From NCBI RefSeq assembly GCF_037860835.1, contig NZ_JBBEOG010000005.1, forward strand, positions 124,001-188,000: DNA of 64,000 bases. Reading direction: 5' to 3'. Both the position numbers and the translations under genes were made by a program. The notes beneath the pieces were generated by a model. The model ran no database searches. It was not told the DNA's origin and saw nothing but the letters and a program-made list of their open reading frames with translations. The first letter of the stretch is position 1. Each line of letters begins with the position of its first letter. This stretch comes from Aquipuribacter nitratireducens (lineage in GTDB: Bacteria; Actinomycetota; Actinomycetes; Actinomycetales; JBBAYJ01). Positions 1 to 7,488 of the stretch are shown piece by piece.

Positions 1-148
1 GTCGTGAGCAGCGTCCGCACGTCTCCGGGTATCGAGCGGAGGGAGTTGCTCTCCGTGTCACTCACCCCGGCAGCGTCCCCAGAAGTCGGCGACCGTGCCA
101 TTCATTTCCGCGATGGGTCCGCGGCAGGCCGGCACAAGCAGGCGCGCC

Positions 149-637
149 ATGCCTGACAGGGTGAGGCGGGTGTCCGAGACGGTGGCCGACAGTGGCAAGG
201 ACGAGCACATCGTGGTCGCCGGTGTCCTGTGCCGAGCCGGCCGGGCGCTGCTGGTGCACCGCTCGCCGTCCCGACGCTGGTACCCCGACGTCTGGGACCT
301 TCCCGGCGGGCACGTCGAGCCCGGCGAGGCCCCGCAGCGCGCGCTGGAGCAGGAGCTCGCCGAGGAGCTCGGCATCACGGCCATCGTGACCGGCGAACCG
401 TTCGCTCGGCTGCGCGGCGACGACTTCGTGATGGATGTGTGGGTGCTGGACCAGTGGCGCGGGGAAGCGGCCAACCAGGACGTCGAGGAGCACGACGCCC
501 TGGCATGGCTCACCAGTGACGAGATGAGCGCGCTCCGCCTGGCCGATGCTCGCCGGCCGCGCCTGGTGCGGGCAGCCCTGCAACAACCGCGCTCAACGCA
601 GGGGCGCCCCTCGCGCCTGTCTCCTGGACCTCAGTGA
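149..637 (+). CDS. NUDIX hydrolase
   Basis: Predicted nucleoside-diphosphate-linked hydrolase of about 162 residues, acting in the cytoplasm; substrate unknown. A Nudix box is visible as GGHVEPGE followed by QELAEELG, with spacing G-x5-E-x7-x-E-x2-E-E-x-G. The usual arginine of the REUXEE core is replaced by glutamine (QE), while the metal-binding glutamates remain. The N-terminal strand (VAGVLCRAGRALLVHR) and the tryptophan-rich loop before the box (RRWYPDVWDLPGG) are typical of MutT-like members. An upstream in-frame ATG at 95 would add 18 residues; I prefer the ATG at 149 because the Nudix fold begins soon after it. No operon partner is visible; the next feature downstream is an att-like module. 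Family is secure, substrate is not. Confidence 0.85.
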   Translation: MPDRVRRVSETVADSGKDEHIVVAGVLCRAGRALLVHRSPSRRWYPDVWDLPGGHVEPGEAPQRALEQELAEELGITAIVTGEPFARLRGDDFVMDVWVLDQWRGEAANQDVEEHDALAWLTSDEMSALRLADARRPRLVRAALQQPRSTQGRPSRLSPGPQ

Positions 638-733
638 AGCTCGAGTTCGACGCCTGGGAAGGCAGTCGCGGCGGCCACCCGTACACGTTGTGTCCGGCGG
701 TCACCGACCAGCGGCGACCGTGATCCGGTCGGT

Positions 734-754
734 TGTGCCCGTCCCGTGCCCCCG
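734..754 (+). repeat. paired GTGCCC repeat, module 1 left arm
   Basis: Contains two GTGCCC units 11 bp apart and is identical to 19299-19319. It is one of four direct copies of this type and is a candidate integrase arm-type binding site, because the copies bracket both tRNA-Ser 3' halves. Confidence 0.55.
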
Positions 755-1034
755 AGCGGTAAGAGGCCCGCAAAGCTGCAGGTCAGCGGCGGTATCGCAG
801 ACGCTCTTGAAAACCGTTAAACGCTCAACCAGGACGTTTCGTGGGTTCGAATCCCACGCCCTCCGCTGACTGAGTCATGCCAGCTCTGACCTGGGCGAAC
901 GTCATGACCTGCGGGTTCTTCGGTACGTCGGGGTACGGGGTCCCTTGCCGACGGTCCGCGGGACCGTTCGCCCCGTCCGACAGTCAATGGCCGTTGGCAG
1001 TTGATTGTGCGGTCCGAGCCTCGGATCTTCACGC

Positions 1035-1055
1035 TGTGCCCCATGCGTGCCCCCG
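1035..1055 (+). repeat. paired GTGCCC repeat, module 1 right arm
   Basis: Same orientation and 11-bp periodicity as the left arm, with a different middle (CCATGC). It differs by one base from 21138-21158. About 170 bp separate it from the tRNA 3' half, as in module 2 once the inserted IS is removed. Confidence 0.55.
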
Positions 1056-1295
1056 AGAACGATCTTGTCGGGCGTGGCGGTGTAGCCGCGATGATGGCGA
1101 AGACTGCACCACGAGCTGGCCGGGGCCCACGTCACGCTGCCGCGGCCCTGCCGAAGGTCGCCTGGGTTGCCCACGGGACGGCCTATGACGAGTCGAGGCA
1201 GAGAAGCCAATTTCTGTGGTGGCTGCAGCACCGCACCGACAGCCCTCGGCCTGTCGACCTTCGACGGGCACAGCGTCACCCCGGCCACTGCGGTG

Positions 1296-1670
1296 GTACC
1301 GAAGTGCGAGATCACCGTCATGATCGTCGCCGTCGCCGTCGTCACCCACAACCTCGCCTACGGCGTCGTCGCCGGCGTCCTGACCGCGATGGTCCTGTTC
1401 GCCCGCCGCGTCGCCCACCTCGCCGAGGTCACCTCCGTCACCGACCCTGACGGCAACCACGTCGTGTTCAGCGTCCACGGTGAGCTCTCCTTCGCCTCCA
1501 GCAACGACCTCGTCTACCGGTTCGACTACGCATGCGACCCCGACGACGTCGTCATCGACCTGTCGCAGACGCACGTGCGTTACGCCTCCTCGGTCGCCGC
1601 GCTCGACGCGGTCACCAGCACGTTCGCACGACGCGGCAAGATCGTCACCACCGACCTCACCGAGCGCAGC
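1296..1670 (+). pseudogene. SulP-family anion transporter, C-terminal fragment with STAS domain
   Basis: The open frame contains the last membrane segments of a SulP permease (TVMIVAVAVVTHNLAYGVV, then VAGVLTAMVLFARR) followed by a STAS domain (VVFSVHGELSFASSNDL, then VVIDLSQTHVRYASSVAALD). A complete SulP protein is 450-750 residues with 10-14 membrane segments; everything upstream of the final helices is missing here. The frame continues into low-complexity sequence after about residue 168, and it begins about 240 bp after the att-like module. It is therefore a truncated remnant, probably left by integration or deletion at this junction. The surviving part gives no clue to substrate. Confidence 0.75.
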
Positions 1671-1746
1671 GCCACAATGCACAGCCGGCCGCCGGGGAGC
1701 TGTCGGCAGCCGCTGAGCGAGGCCTGCGGCACGGTCGGCGGGTGCG

Positions 1747-2528
1747 CTACGTGCCGAGCAGGCGGCGCGCGGCGTCGTCGGCGGGGAAGATCAGCTCGAC
1801 CCGCAGCTCGTCGAGCGTGACGTCCGCGGCTCCTCCGAAATGGGCGACCACGGAGATGGTCCGCACGACGTCGTTACCGACTCGGAAGTGCGGGCACAGC
1901 ACCCGACCGGCCGGCGTCGTGGGCGAGGGGACAGGTGGCGGACGGCGTCCGAGGCGAGATCGACCAGGCCGGCCAGGACCTCGTCTCCGGGGTGGCGGGC
2001 CGCCTCAGCCGTCAGCCGAGCGAGCCCGGCGACGGCGACCTCGGCCCAGTTGTCGATCGCGTCCCGCCAGGCCCCGCCGTAGACGAGGCGGACGACGTTG
2101 CGGTCAGCCTCGGCCGGCAGGAGCCGGTCGGCGGCGGCGTTCGCTCTGACGATGTCCCAGTGCCGGTCGATGACGTAGGCGGGGTACGGCTCGTGCCGGG
2201 CGAGCATCTGCTCGATCGCGTCGGAGAAGGCGCCGAGGTCGGGGTCGTCGAGGCGTGTCTCCGGGTAGGCCGGAGCCAGGCCTGCGTCAGTGAGCAGCCG
2301 GTTGGTCTCGCGCAGCGGCAGGTCGAGCGCGACCGACAGCCGTTGCACCATGTCGCGACTCGGCCTCGAGCGGCCGGTCTCGAGGAACGACAGGTGCCGG
2401 GACGTGGTCCGCGCTGCCAGGGCCAGCTGCAGCTGGCTGAGGCCGCGGAGTCGTCGTCGCCGTCGAAGGGCGGCCCCGAACGGGGTCACGGTCTCCACCA
2501 GTGGAAGTGCGCTCACGCGTGCGCTCAC
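1747..2528 (-). pseudogene. XRE-family regulator with MmyB-like ligand domain, frameshifted
   Basis: The N-terminal helix-turn-helix (FGAALRRRRRLRGLSQLQLA, then TTSRHLSFLETGRSRPS) and the MmyB-type ligand domain (HEPYPAYVIDRHWDIVRAN) identify an actinobacterial XRE regulator of about 260 residues. After VRHLSP the frame runs into arginine- and serine-rich nonsense. The neighbouring frame carries the expected C terminus (VLCPHFRVGNDVVRTISVVA, then LDELRVELIFPADDAARRLL) and stops at 1747-1749. One base is therefore missing or extra at about 1922-1931, beside a CCCC run. I chose the GTG at 2528 as start; an ATG at 2612 would overlap the divergent promoter. The gene faces away from the SRPBCC gene at 2636 and may have regulated it. 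Confidence 0.75.
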
Positions 2529-2635
2529 CCGCTCATGGTCAGCCACCCCCGTGTCACGTCGCCATTCCCTCGAGGGGAATCGACCCGGAGCGTCTTCGCT
2601 GGTGCCCTTCACCCACGCCCCACGACCGAGAGGTG

Positions 2636-3556
2636 ATGAGCATGAGGATCTCGACCGGCATCGACATCGACGCCCCCGTGGCCGCGGTGTGGGAGGTGGT
2701 CGGCCCGCAGTTCGGCGACGTCGGGCGGTGGGCCCGAGCCGTCGAGGCCTCGACGCCGGTGGGTGACATCGGCGAGCCCGGCAGCGGCCGCCGCTGCGAA
2801 GTGGCGGCTCCCGGCTTCGACGCGCTGACCGAGGAGCTGATCACGTACGACGAGGCGGCCCGGTCGCTCTCGTACCGGGCGAGCGCGGGCATGCCCCGCT
2901 TCGTCCGGTCGGCCACCAACACCTGGAGGGTCGGCCCCCGCCCTGACGGAGGCAGCCGGTTCGACATGGCGGCGGACCTCGAGCTCGCGGGCGCCGCTCG
3001 CGCGCTCTCCCCCGTGTTCGCCGCCTACTTGTGGGGCGTAGGCCGTCTGACGGCGCGTGACCTGCAGGTGGTCGTCGAGACGGGCCGACCCCGACGAGGC
3101 GGGGTCACGCGCGCCCTGTTGGACCTCGTCCGCCCGACGTCCCGGCGCTCACTGCGACGGGTCGTCGGGCTCAACGGTGCCTTCAGCGCGACCTGCGGTG
3201 CTGTCCTCCTCCTGGCTCCGACGTGGTGGTCCGCGCAGCTGTCGGACGCACCGACGGCCCTCGTCGCCGCCACAGGGCTGGGACTGCTCGGCTACGGCGC
3301 CGGACTCGGCCTCGTCGTCCGGCGCGGAACCGTGCCTGCTGGGCTCGGGCTGACCCTTGCAGGCCTCGACGCCGCGTGGGTACTGGCCTCGACCGTCGTC
3401 CTGCTCACGGCGGAGTCGACGACGACGACCGGGACGCTGACCCTGCTGGGCACCGCCACGGTCGTGGCGCTGCTGGGGGTGTCGCAGTGGCGGGCCGCGA
3501 CCGCGCGTCCCCCGCGTACCGCGGCCGCAGTGGGCGAGGCGACGCCGGCGCCGTGA
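2636..3556 (+). CDS. SRPBCC-domain protein with C-terminal membrane segments
   Basis: A 306-residue two-part protein. Residues 1-140 form an SRPBCC/START-like lipid-binding fold (opening ISTGIDIDAPVAAVWEVV, the standard polyketide-cyclase/dehydrase start). Residues 190-295 contain about four hydrophobic helices (AFSATCGAVLLLAP; ALVAATGLGLLGYGAGLGLVV; AGLGLTLAGLDAAWVLASTV; LTLLGTATVVALLGV). An SRPBCC domain joined to a small membrane domain is uncommon. The ATG at 2636 follows GAGAGG and precedes a second in-frame ATG at 2642. It is divergent from the broken XRE regulator and its stop overlaps the start of the Crp/Fnr regulator (GTGA), implying co-transcription. Function unknown; it may bind a hydrophobic ligand at the membrane. 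Confidence 0.75.
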   Translation: MSMRISTGIDIDAPVAAVWEVVGPQFGDVGRWARAVEASTPVGDIGEPGSGRRCEVAAPGFDALTEELITYDEAARSLSYRASAGMPRFVRSATNTWRVGPRPDGGSRFDMAADLELAGAARALSPVFAAYLWGVGRLTARDLQVVVETGRPRRGGVTRALLDLVRPTSRRSLRRVVGLNGAFSATCGAVLLLAPTWWSAQLSDAPTALVAATGLGLLGYGAGLGLVVRRGTVPAGLGLTLAGLDAAWVLASTVVLLTAESTTTTGTLTLLGTATVVALLGVSQWRAATARPPRTAAAVGEATPAP

Positions 3557-4302
3557 CAGCCGTCCCGCCCGGCGCCAGCGCGGTGGGGCACGATGTCGAC
3601 GTGCCGAGCGCGAGGACAGCGTCGTCCGCAGGGCGACGGGCCGGAGCGGCCACGCGAGGCCTCGGGCTCCTGGGGTCGGCGGAGCTTGAGCGCCTGAGAC
3701 GTTTCGGCACCACCCGCCACGCCCCGGTCGGCACGGTGGTGGCGGCGTCCGGGAGCGTGGTGACGCAGGTCCACGTGGTCGCCTCGGGGGAGATCGAGCT
3801 GCGGGCCCGGCTGGAGAAGGGCCGGGCGACAACGGCCCTCGTCCGCGCCGGCGGGGTCGTCGGCGACATCCCCCTGCTCCTGGGTCATCCCATGCCGTTC
3901 GACGCCGTCGCGAGCCGGGACACCGAGTGCGTGACGCTCACCCGCGAACGGTGGACCGAGGTGCTGCAGGGTTCGCCGGACCTCGCCCTGCGCTGGATGA
4001 CGTCGATAGCCCGGCGACTCGACGACGACCGTCGACGCCTGGTCGTCATGGCGTCCAGGCCCCTGGTCGGTCAGGTGGCCTACGTCCTGCTCGACTTCGC
4101 CGAGCAGGCCCCCGGCGGCCGATCGGTCGTCCACCTCAGCCACACGACCCTCGCCCACCTGCTCGGCGTGAGGCGCCCGTCGGTGTCGCGGGTGCTCGCG
4201 GAGCTGCGCGCGACCGGCCTCGTCCGCGCCCGGTACGGGCGGACCGAGCTGCTGGACCTCGACGGCCTCCGGCACCTCGCAGGGGGTGACCCCCTGCCGT
4301 GA
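3553..4302 (+). CDS. Crp/Fnr-family transcriptional regulator
   Basis: A 249-residue regulator with a cyclic-nucleotide-binding-like beta barrel (about residues 35-130, containing HAPVGTVVAASGSVVTQVHV and VASGEIELR) and a C-terminal winged helix (HTTLAHLLGVRRPSVSRVLA). There is no N-terminal cysteine cluster as in E. coli Fnr, so oxygen sensing through an iron-sulfur cluster is unlikely. The phosphate-binding arginine motif of cAMP-binding Crp is not evident. The GTG start overlaps the previous stop by 4 bases; a second GTG at 3601 is possible. A perfect 10+10 bp palindrome 13 bp downstream of its stop is a good candidate for its own operator, which would control the AhpD-like gene that follows. 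Confidence 0.88.
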   Translation: MTAVPPGASAVGHDVDVPSARTASSAGRRAGAATRGLGLLGSAELERLRRFGTTRHAPVGTVVAASGSVVTQVHVVASGEIELRARLEKGRATTALVRAGGVVGDIPLLLGHPMPFDAVASRDTECVTLTRERWTEVLQGSPDLALRWMTSIARRLDDDRRRLVVMASRPLVGQVAYVLLDFAEQAPGGRSVVHLSHTTLAHLLGVRRPSVSRVLAELRATGLVRARYGRTELLDLDGLRHLAGGDPLP

Positions 4303-4314
4303 GCAGGAGACCCT

Positions 4315-4336
4315 CTCTGTCACCCAGGTGACAGAG
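4315..4336. promoter_or_regulatory. perfect palindrome, candidate Crp/Fnr operator
   Basis: CTCTGTCACC, a 2-base spacer, then GGTGACAGAG: a perfect 10-bp inverted repeat containing GTCAC/GTGAC half-sites. It sits 79 bp upstream of the ATG at 4415 and just after the Crp/Fnr gene. Crp-family dimers recognise two-fold symmetric sites of this size, so it probably binds the product of the gene at 3553 or of its paralogue at 7947. It could instead act as a weak terminator hairpin, but no T-run follows. Confidence 0.55.
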
Positions 4337-4414
4337 ACGGCAGAACGGGCGGCCGTATCCGTTGGGACACCTGGAGGCCGGCACACCGTCGGCCGTTCGA
4401 CGAAAGGTGAACCC

Positions 4415-4954
4415 ATGACCCGCATCCCCGTCCACACCGTCGCCTCCGCTCCCGAGGGCAGCCGGGACTCCCTCAAGACGCTCGAGGCCCGCTTCGGCAA
4501 GGTCATGAACATCCACGGCGCGATGGCGCACTCGCCAGCCGTCCTCGAGACCTACGCCGCGATCCAGCGGGTCATGACGGAGGTCGGCACCTTCGACGGC
4601 GCCACACGCGAGGCCATCGCGCTGGCCGTGGCGAACGTCGACGACTGCGCGTACTGCCAGGCCGCGCACACCGCCGGTGGGAAGGCCGCCGGCCTCACCG
4701 AGCAGGAGACGATCGACATCCGCCGGGGCGACGTCGAGGACCCGAAACTCGCCGCCCTGCTCGCGATCGTGCGGGAGCAGACCGCCCGGGTCGGTCACGT
4801 GCAGGACAGCACCTGGCAGGCGGCCCTGGACCAGGGCTGGACGGACGCCGAGCTGACCGAGACGTCGGCGCACGTGGCGCTCAACCTCTTTACGAACTAC
4901 TTCAACCACCTGGTGCGCACGGACCTCGACCTGCCGGCGGCTCCCGCGGCCTGA
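4415..4954 (+). CDS. Carboxymuconolactone decarboxylase/AhpD-like protein
   Basis: A 179-residue protein of the CMD/AhpD superfamily. The CxxC redox motif is present as DDCAYCQAAH (about residues 86-95), with the histidine that completes the AhpD-type peroxidase/thiol centre. Such proteins reduce peroxides using cysteine pairs, often recharged by lipoyl or flavoprotein disulfide reductases. A flavoprotein of that general class begins 72 bp downstream, so the two may form an electron-transfer pair; this is inferred from order only. The ATG at 4415 follows GAAAGGTGA. The perfect palindrome at 4315-4336 lies in its upstream region and suggests Crp/Fnr control. Confidence 0.85.
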   Translation: MTRIPVHTVASAPEGSRDSLKTLEARFGKVMNIHGAMAHSPAVLETYAAIQRVMTEVGTFDGATREAIALAVANVDDCAYCQAAHTAGGKAAGLTEQETIDIRRGDVEDPKLAALLAIVREQTARVGHVQDSTWQAALDQGWTDAELTETSAHVALNLFTNYFNHLVRTDLDLPAAPAA

Positions 4955-5026
4955 GGTCACGACTTCACCCACACTGATGAAACCCTGCGTCGACATGAGC
5001 GCCCAGGCGACGGATCCGGAGGACAC

Positions 5027-6511
5027 ATGAGTGCCCGCGACTGCGACCTCCTCGTCATCGGCGCCGGTGCCACCGGCCTGGCGGCGGCACGGACGGCTAG
5101 TTCGGCCGGGCGCCGGGTGGTAGTGGTCGAGGCGGCGCGGCCCGGTGGTGACTGCACCCACTACGGGTGCGTGCCGAGCAAGACCCTGCTCGACGTCGCC
5201 CACCGGGCCTCTGCCGCCCGCGAGGGCCGTCGCCTCGGAGTCGGTGAGATGGGCAAGGTCGACTTCCCGGCCGTCATGCGACACGTGCACGACGTCATCG
5301 ACCGGATCGAGCAGGACGAGAGCCCGGAGCTCCTCCGTCGGGAGGGCATCGACCTCCTGACGGGCTGGGCCCGCTTCGTCGAGGTGTCCGAACGCGGGAC
5401 GACCGTCGACGTCGACGGCACGCGGGTGCGTGCCGCACGGGTCGTCATCGCCTCCGGGGCCAACGCCGCCGTCCCGCCGGTCGAGGGTCTCGCCGACGTC
5501 CCCTACCTCACCAACGCGACGGTGTTCGGCCTCACCGAGCAGCCGCAGCACCTGCTCGTCATGGGCGGCGGCGCGATCGGGGTCGAGCTCGCCCAGGCCT
5601 TCGCCGGTCTCGGCACCAATGTCACGCTGGTCGAGGGCGCCCCTCGCCTGCTCGGCAAGGAGGAGCCGCAGGCGGCGGCGGTCATGGCGGGCGTCCTCAC
5701 GCGCCAGGGAGTCGACGTCCGAACCGGGTCCCAGGTCGCGTCGGTCAGGCGCGGACCCGGCGGAGGTGTCGTGCTCACCCTGGACGAAGGTAGCGAGGTC
5801 GCCGGCTCCCACCTGCTCGTGGCCGTCGGACGCCGACCTGCCACCGCCGGGATGGACCTGGACCGGGTGGACATCGAGACCGGTCAGGGCGGGGCCGTCG
5901 TCACCGACGAGCAGCTGCGGACGAGCGCCCCCGGGGTGTGGGCCGCCGGTGACTGCACGACGCCGCTGCAGTTCACCCACGTCGGCGACGCCCAGGGCCG
6001 GCTCGCCGCCCACAACGCCTTCGCCCGCAGCAGCCGGCTTCCCGAGCTGCTCGGCGGCCCCGGACGCTTCGACCCGCGGGTCGTGCCGTGGGTGACGTTT
6101 ACGGCCCCGGAGGTCGGCCGGGTCGGCCTCACCGAGGCGGAGGCGTTCGAGCGCTACGGCGCCCGGGCCCGGGTCGCGGTCGTGACGATGGCCGAGACCG
6201 ACCGGTCGCGGACGCAGTCGGCCACCGACGGCTACGTCAAGCTCGTCGCAGGCCCCCGTCGTCTCGCTCCGCACCGGCTGCTCGACGAGGTCGTCGGGAT
6301 GACCGCCGTCAGCCCGCACGCTGGCGAGCTCGCCCACACCGCGGCCCTGGCCATGCGCACCCGGATGCTGGCGGCGCGGCTCGCCCAGACGGTCGCGCCG
6401 TACCCGACGTACTCCCTCGCCCTGCGCATCGCAGCTGCCCGCCTGTTCAGCACGTTCGCCGGGCAGACGTGGCGCCCCGCCCGGGCCTCGGAGGACGGCG
6501 AGAACGCCTAG
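5027..6511 (+). CDS. FAD-dependent pyridine nucleotide-disulfide oxidoreductase (MerA/Lpd-like)
   Basis: A 494-residue class I flavoprotein disulfide reductase. Visible are the FAD dinucleotide motif (VIGAGATGLAAA), the redox disulfide (GGDCTHYGCVPSK, cysteines about 44 and 49), the NAD(P) motif (MGGGAIGVELAQAF), the second FAD motif (GVWAAGDC) and a C-terminal dimerisation domain (VPWVTFTAPEVGRVGLTE, then SPHAGEL). The CTHYGC disulfide differs from the CxNxGC of true dihydrolipoamide dehydrogenases, and the N-terminal HMA and C-terminal cysteine pair of mercuric reductase are missing. Substrate is therefore unknown. It follows the AhpD-like gene on the same strand and ends 4 bases inside the convergent hydrolase gene. 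Confidence 0.85.
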   Translation: MSARDCDLLVIGAGATGLAAARTASSAGRRVVVVEAARPGGDCTHYGCVPSKTLLDVAHRASAAREGRRLGVGEMGKVDFPAVMRHVHDVIDRIEQDESPELLRREGIDLLTGWARFVEVSERGTTVDVDGTRVRAARVVIASGANAAVPPVEGLADVPYLTNATVFGLTEQPQHLLVMGGGAIGVELAQAFAGLGTNVTLVEGAPRLLGKEEPQAAAVMAGVLTRQGVDVRTGSQVASVRRGPGGGVVLTLDEGSEVAGSHLLVAVGRRPATAGMDLDRVDIETGQGGAVVTDEQLRTSAPGVWAAGDCTTPLQFTHVGDAQGRLAAHNAFARSSRLPELLGGPGRFDPRVVPWVTFTAPEVGRVGLTEAEAFERYGARARVAVVTMAETDRSRTQSATDGYVKLVAGPRRLAPHRLLDEVVGMTAVSPHAGELAHTAALAMRTRMLAARLAQTVAPYPTYSLALRIAAARLFSTFAGQTWRPARASEDGENA

Positions 6512-7365
6512 CGCCGCCGCTGAACCACCTCGCGGTGCAGGTCGAGCACGTGGGCGGCGAGCACGTCTGGATGGTCCTCCGGGGTGAAGTGCCGACCGCC
6601 CTCGATCCGGTGCAGCGGCACCCGGAGGTCGTCGGCGAACCGCTCGCCGTACTCGACCTTCTGGAAGGGGTCCGCATCACCCCACATCACGCGAGCCGGC
6701 ACACGCAGCTCCGCGAGCCGGGGCGAGACCTCCAGGGTGTCGCGGACGTCGAGCGAGGCCACCTGCCGGGCGAGGGCCGGTCCGGCCCCGTGCTCGAGGT
6801 AGGGACGCATGTGGGTCCGCCGGGACTCCGCCGCCGTTGCCGCGTTGTCGTGGCCGCGGACGAACAGCCCCGCCAACGACGACGTGACGACACGACCGGG
6901 CAGCCGGGCCACCAGCCCGCGCGCGGCCGCGAGCACCTTGACCGACGGGACCGGCCAGGAGTCGTACCCGACGGCGTTGGTGAGGAGCAGGCCGGCGCAC
7001 AGCTCGGGACGCCGGACGGCCATGATCTGCACGACACCGCCGCCGAGGTCGTGGCCCACGAGGACCGCCTCCCGCACGCCCCGCCCGTCGAGCCAGGCGA
7101 GCAGGCGGTCGGCCTGCGCGGCCAGGCCGATGTCGCGCCCGGCGCCGGCCGGGATGCTGTCGCCGTAGCCGGTCATCTCCGGGACCAGCACCCCCAGGCC
7201 CGGCAGCAGCGGCACGACGTGCCGCCACAGTGCGGACGAGGTCGGGATGCCGTGCACCAGCACGACCGGCACGCCGCTGCGGTCCTCGCTCGCCGGCTGC
7301 TCCAGCCAGCGCAGGGGCGTGCCCTCGATGGTCGTCGTGCGGGACTCGGGTCGACGCTCGGGCAT
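6508..7365 (-). CDS. Alpha/beta hydrolase, haloalkane dehalogenase/epoxide hydrolase type
   Basis: A 285-residue alpha/beta hydrolase. The oxyanion strand VLVHGIPTSSALW is followed by a nucleophile elbow GHDLGGG in which the nucleophile is aspartate rather than serine. A late acid is visible in WGDADPF, and the base histidine in GGRHFTPEDHP. Asp nucleophiles are characteristic of haloalkane dehalogenases and epoxide hydrolases, so an ester-intermediate mechanism on a halide, epoxide or related substrate is likely; the exact substrate cannot be assigned. The ATG at 7365 precedes PERRPESRTTTIEG and gives the usual family length. It is divergent from the membrane gene at 7489, with a Crp-like palindrome between them. 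Confidence 0.85.
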   Translation of the reverse strand: MPERRPESRTTTIEGTPLRWLEQPASEDRSGVPVVLVHGIPTSSALWRHVVPLLPGLGVLVPEMTGYGDSIPAGAGRDIGLAAQADRLLAWLDGRGVREAVLVGHDLGGGVVQIMAVRRPELCAGLLLTNAVGYDSWPVPSVKVLAAARGLVARLPGRVVTSSLAGLFVRGHDNAATAAESRRTHMRPYLEHGAGPALARQVASLDVRDTLEVSPRLAELRVPARVMWGDADPFQKVEYGERFADDLRVPLHRIEGGRHFTPEDHPDVLAAHVLDLHREVVQRRR

Positions 7366-7397
7366 GATCCTGGCTCTCCTCAGGTCGGACGGCCGCT

Positions 7398-7415
7398 TGT
7401 GTGAAGGAGCACACA
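7398..7415. promoter_or_regulatory. TGTGTG-N6-CACACA inverted repeat, candidate Crp/Fnr operator
   Basis: Symmetric TGTGTG and CACACA arms separated by 6 bases lie between the divergent hydrolase (start 7365) and membrane gene (start 7489). Crp-type sites have TGTG/CACA half-sites; the spacing here is two bases wider than the canonical E. coli site. The downstream operon contains a Crp/Fnr regulator (7947), so autoregulation is plausible. Confidence 0.4.
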
Positions 7416-7488
7416 GAGGGCACGACACCGGTGTTCCTAGCCTCGCAGGCGGAGGGCGCGAGCGCCGCCCTCGGAAGAGGTGAGGGCC

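Larger units (their letters stand above)
696..1056 (+). repeat. attP-like module 1: tRNA-Ser 3' half with flanking arm-type repeats
   Basis: At about 797-865 the sequence matches the 3' half of a tRNA-Ser(UGA): anticodon loop CTTGAAAACCGTT, a variable arm, and a T arm/acceptor ending CCCACGCCCTCCGC. No 5' half precedes it, so it is not a functional tRNA. On each side, in the same orientation, lies a 21-bp paired GTGCCC repeat (734-754 and 1035-1055). The same arrangement with nearly the same spacing recurs near 19.3 kb. Tyrosine integrases of actinobacterial elements commonly use tRNA 3' ends as core sites; arms on both sides of a core is the attP layout. That reading is inference. Confidence 0.7.

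Noticed and set aside
790-866. Functional tRNA-Ser gene
   Set aside because: Only the part from the anticodon loop to the acceptor 3' strand is present; the 5' acceptor strand and D arm are absent, so it is treated as an att-site remnant. The same holds at about 19365-19432.
734-1055. CRISPR array
   Set aside because: The GTGCCC repeats are few, unevenly spaced, and tied to the tRNA remnant; no spacer-like units or cas genes exist in the window.
1167-1295. N-terminal part of the SulP frame as coding
   Set aside because: The first 43 codons show no similarity to SulP membrane segments and are rich in Ser/Thr/Gly; homology begins only at about 1296.
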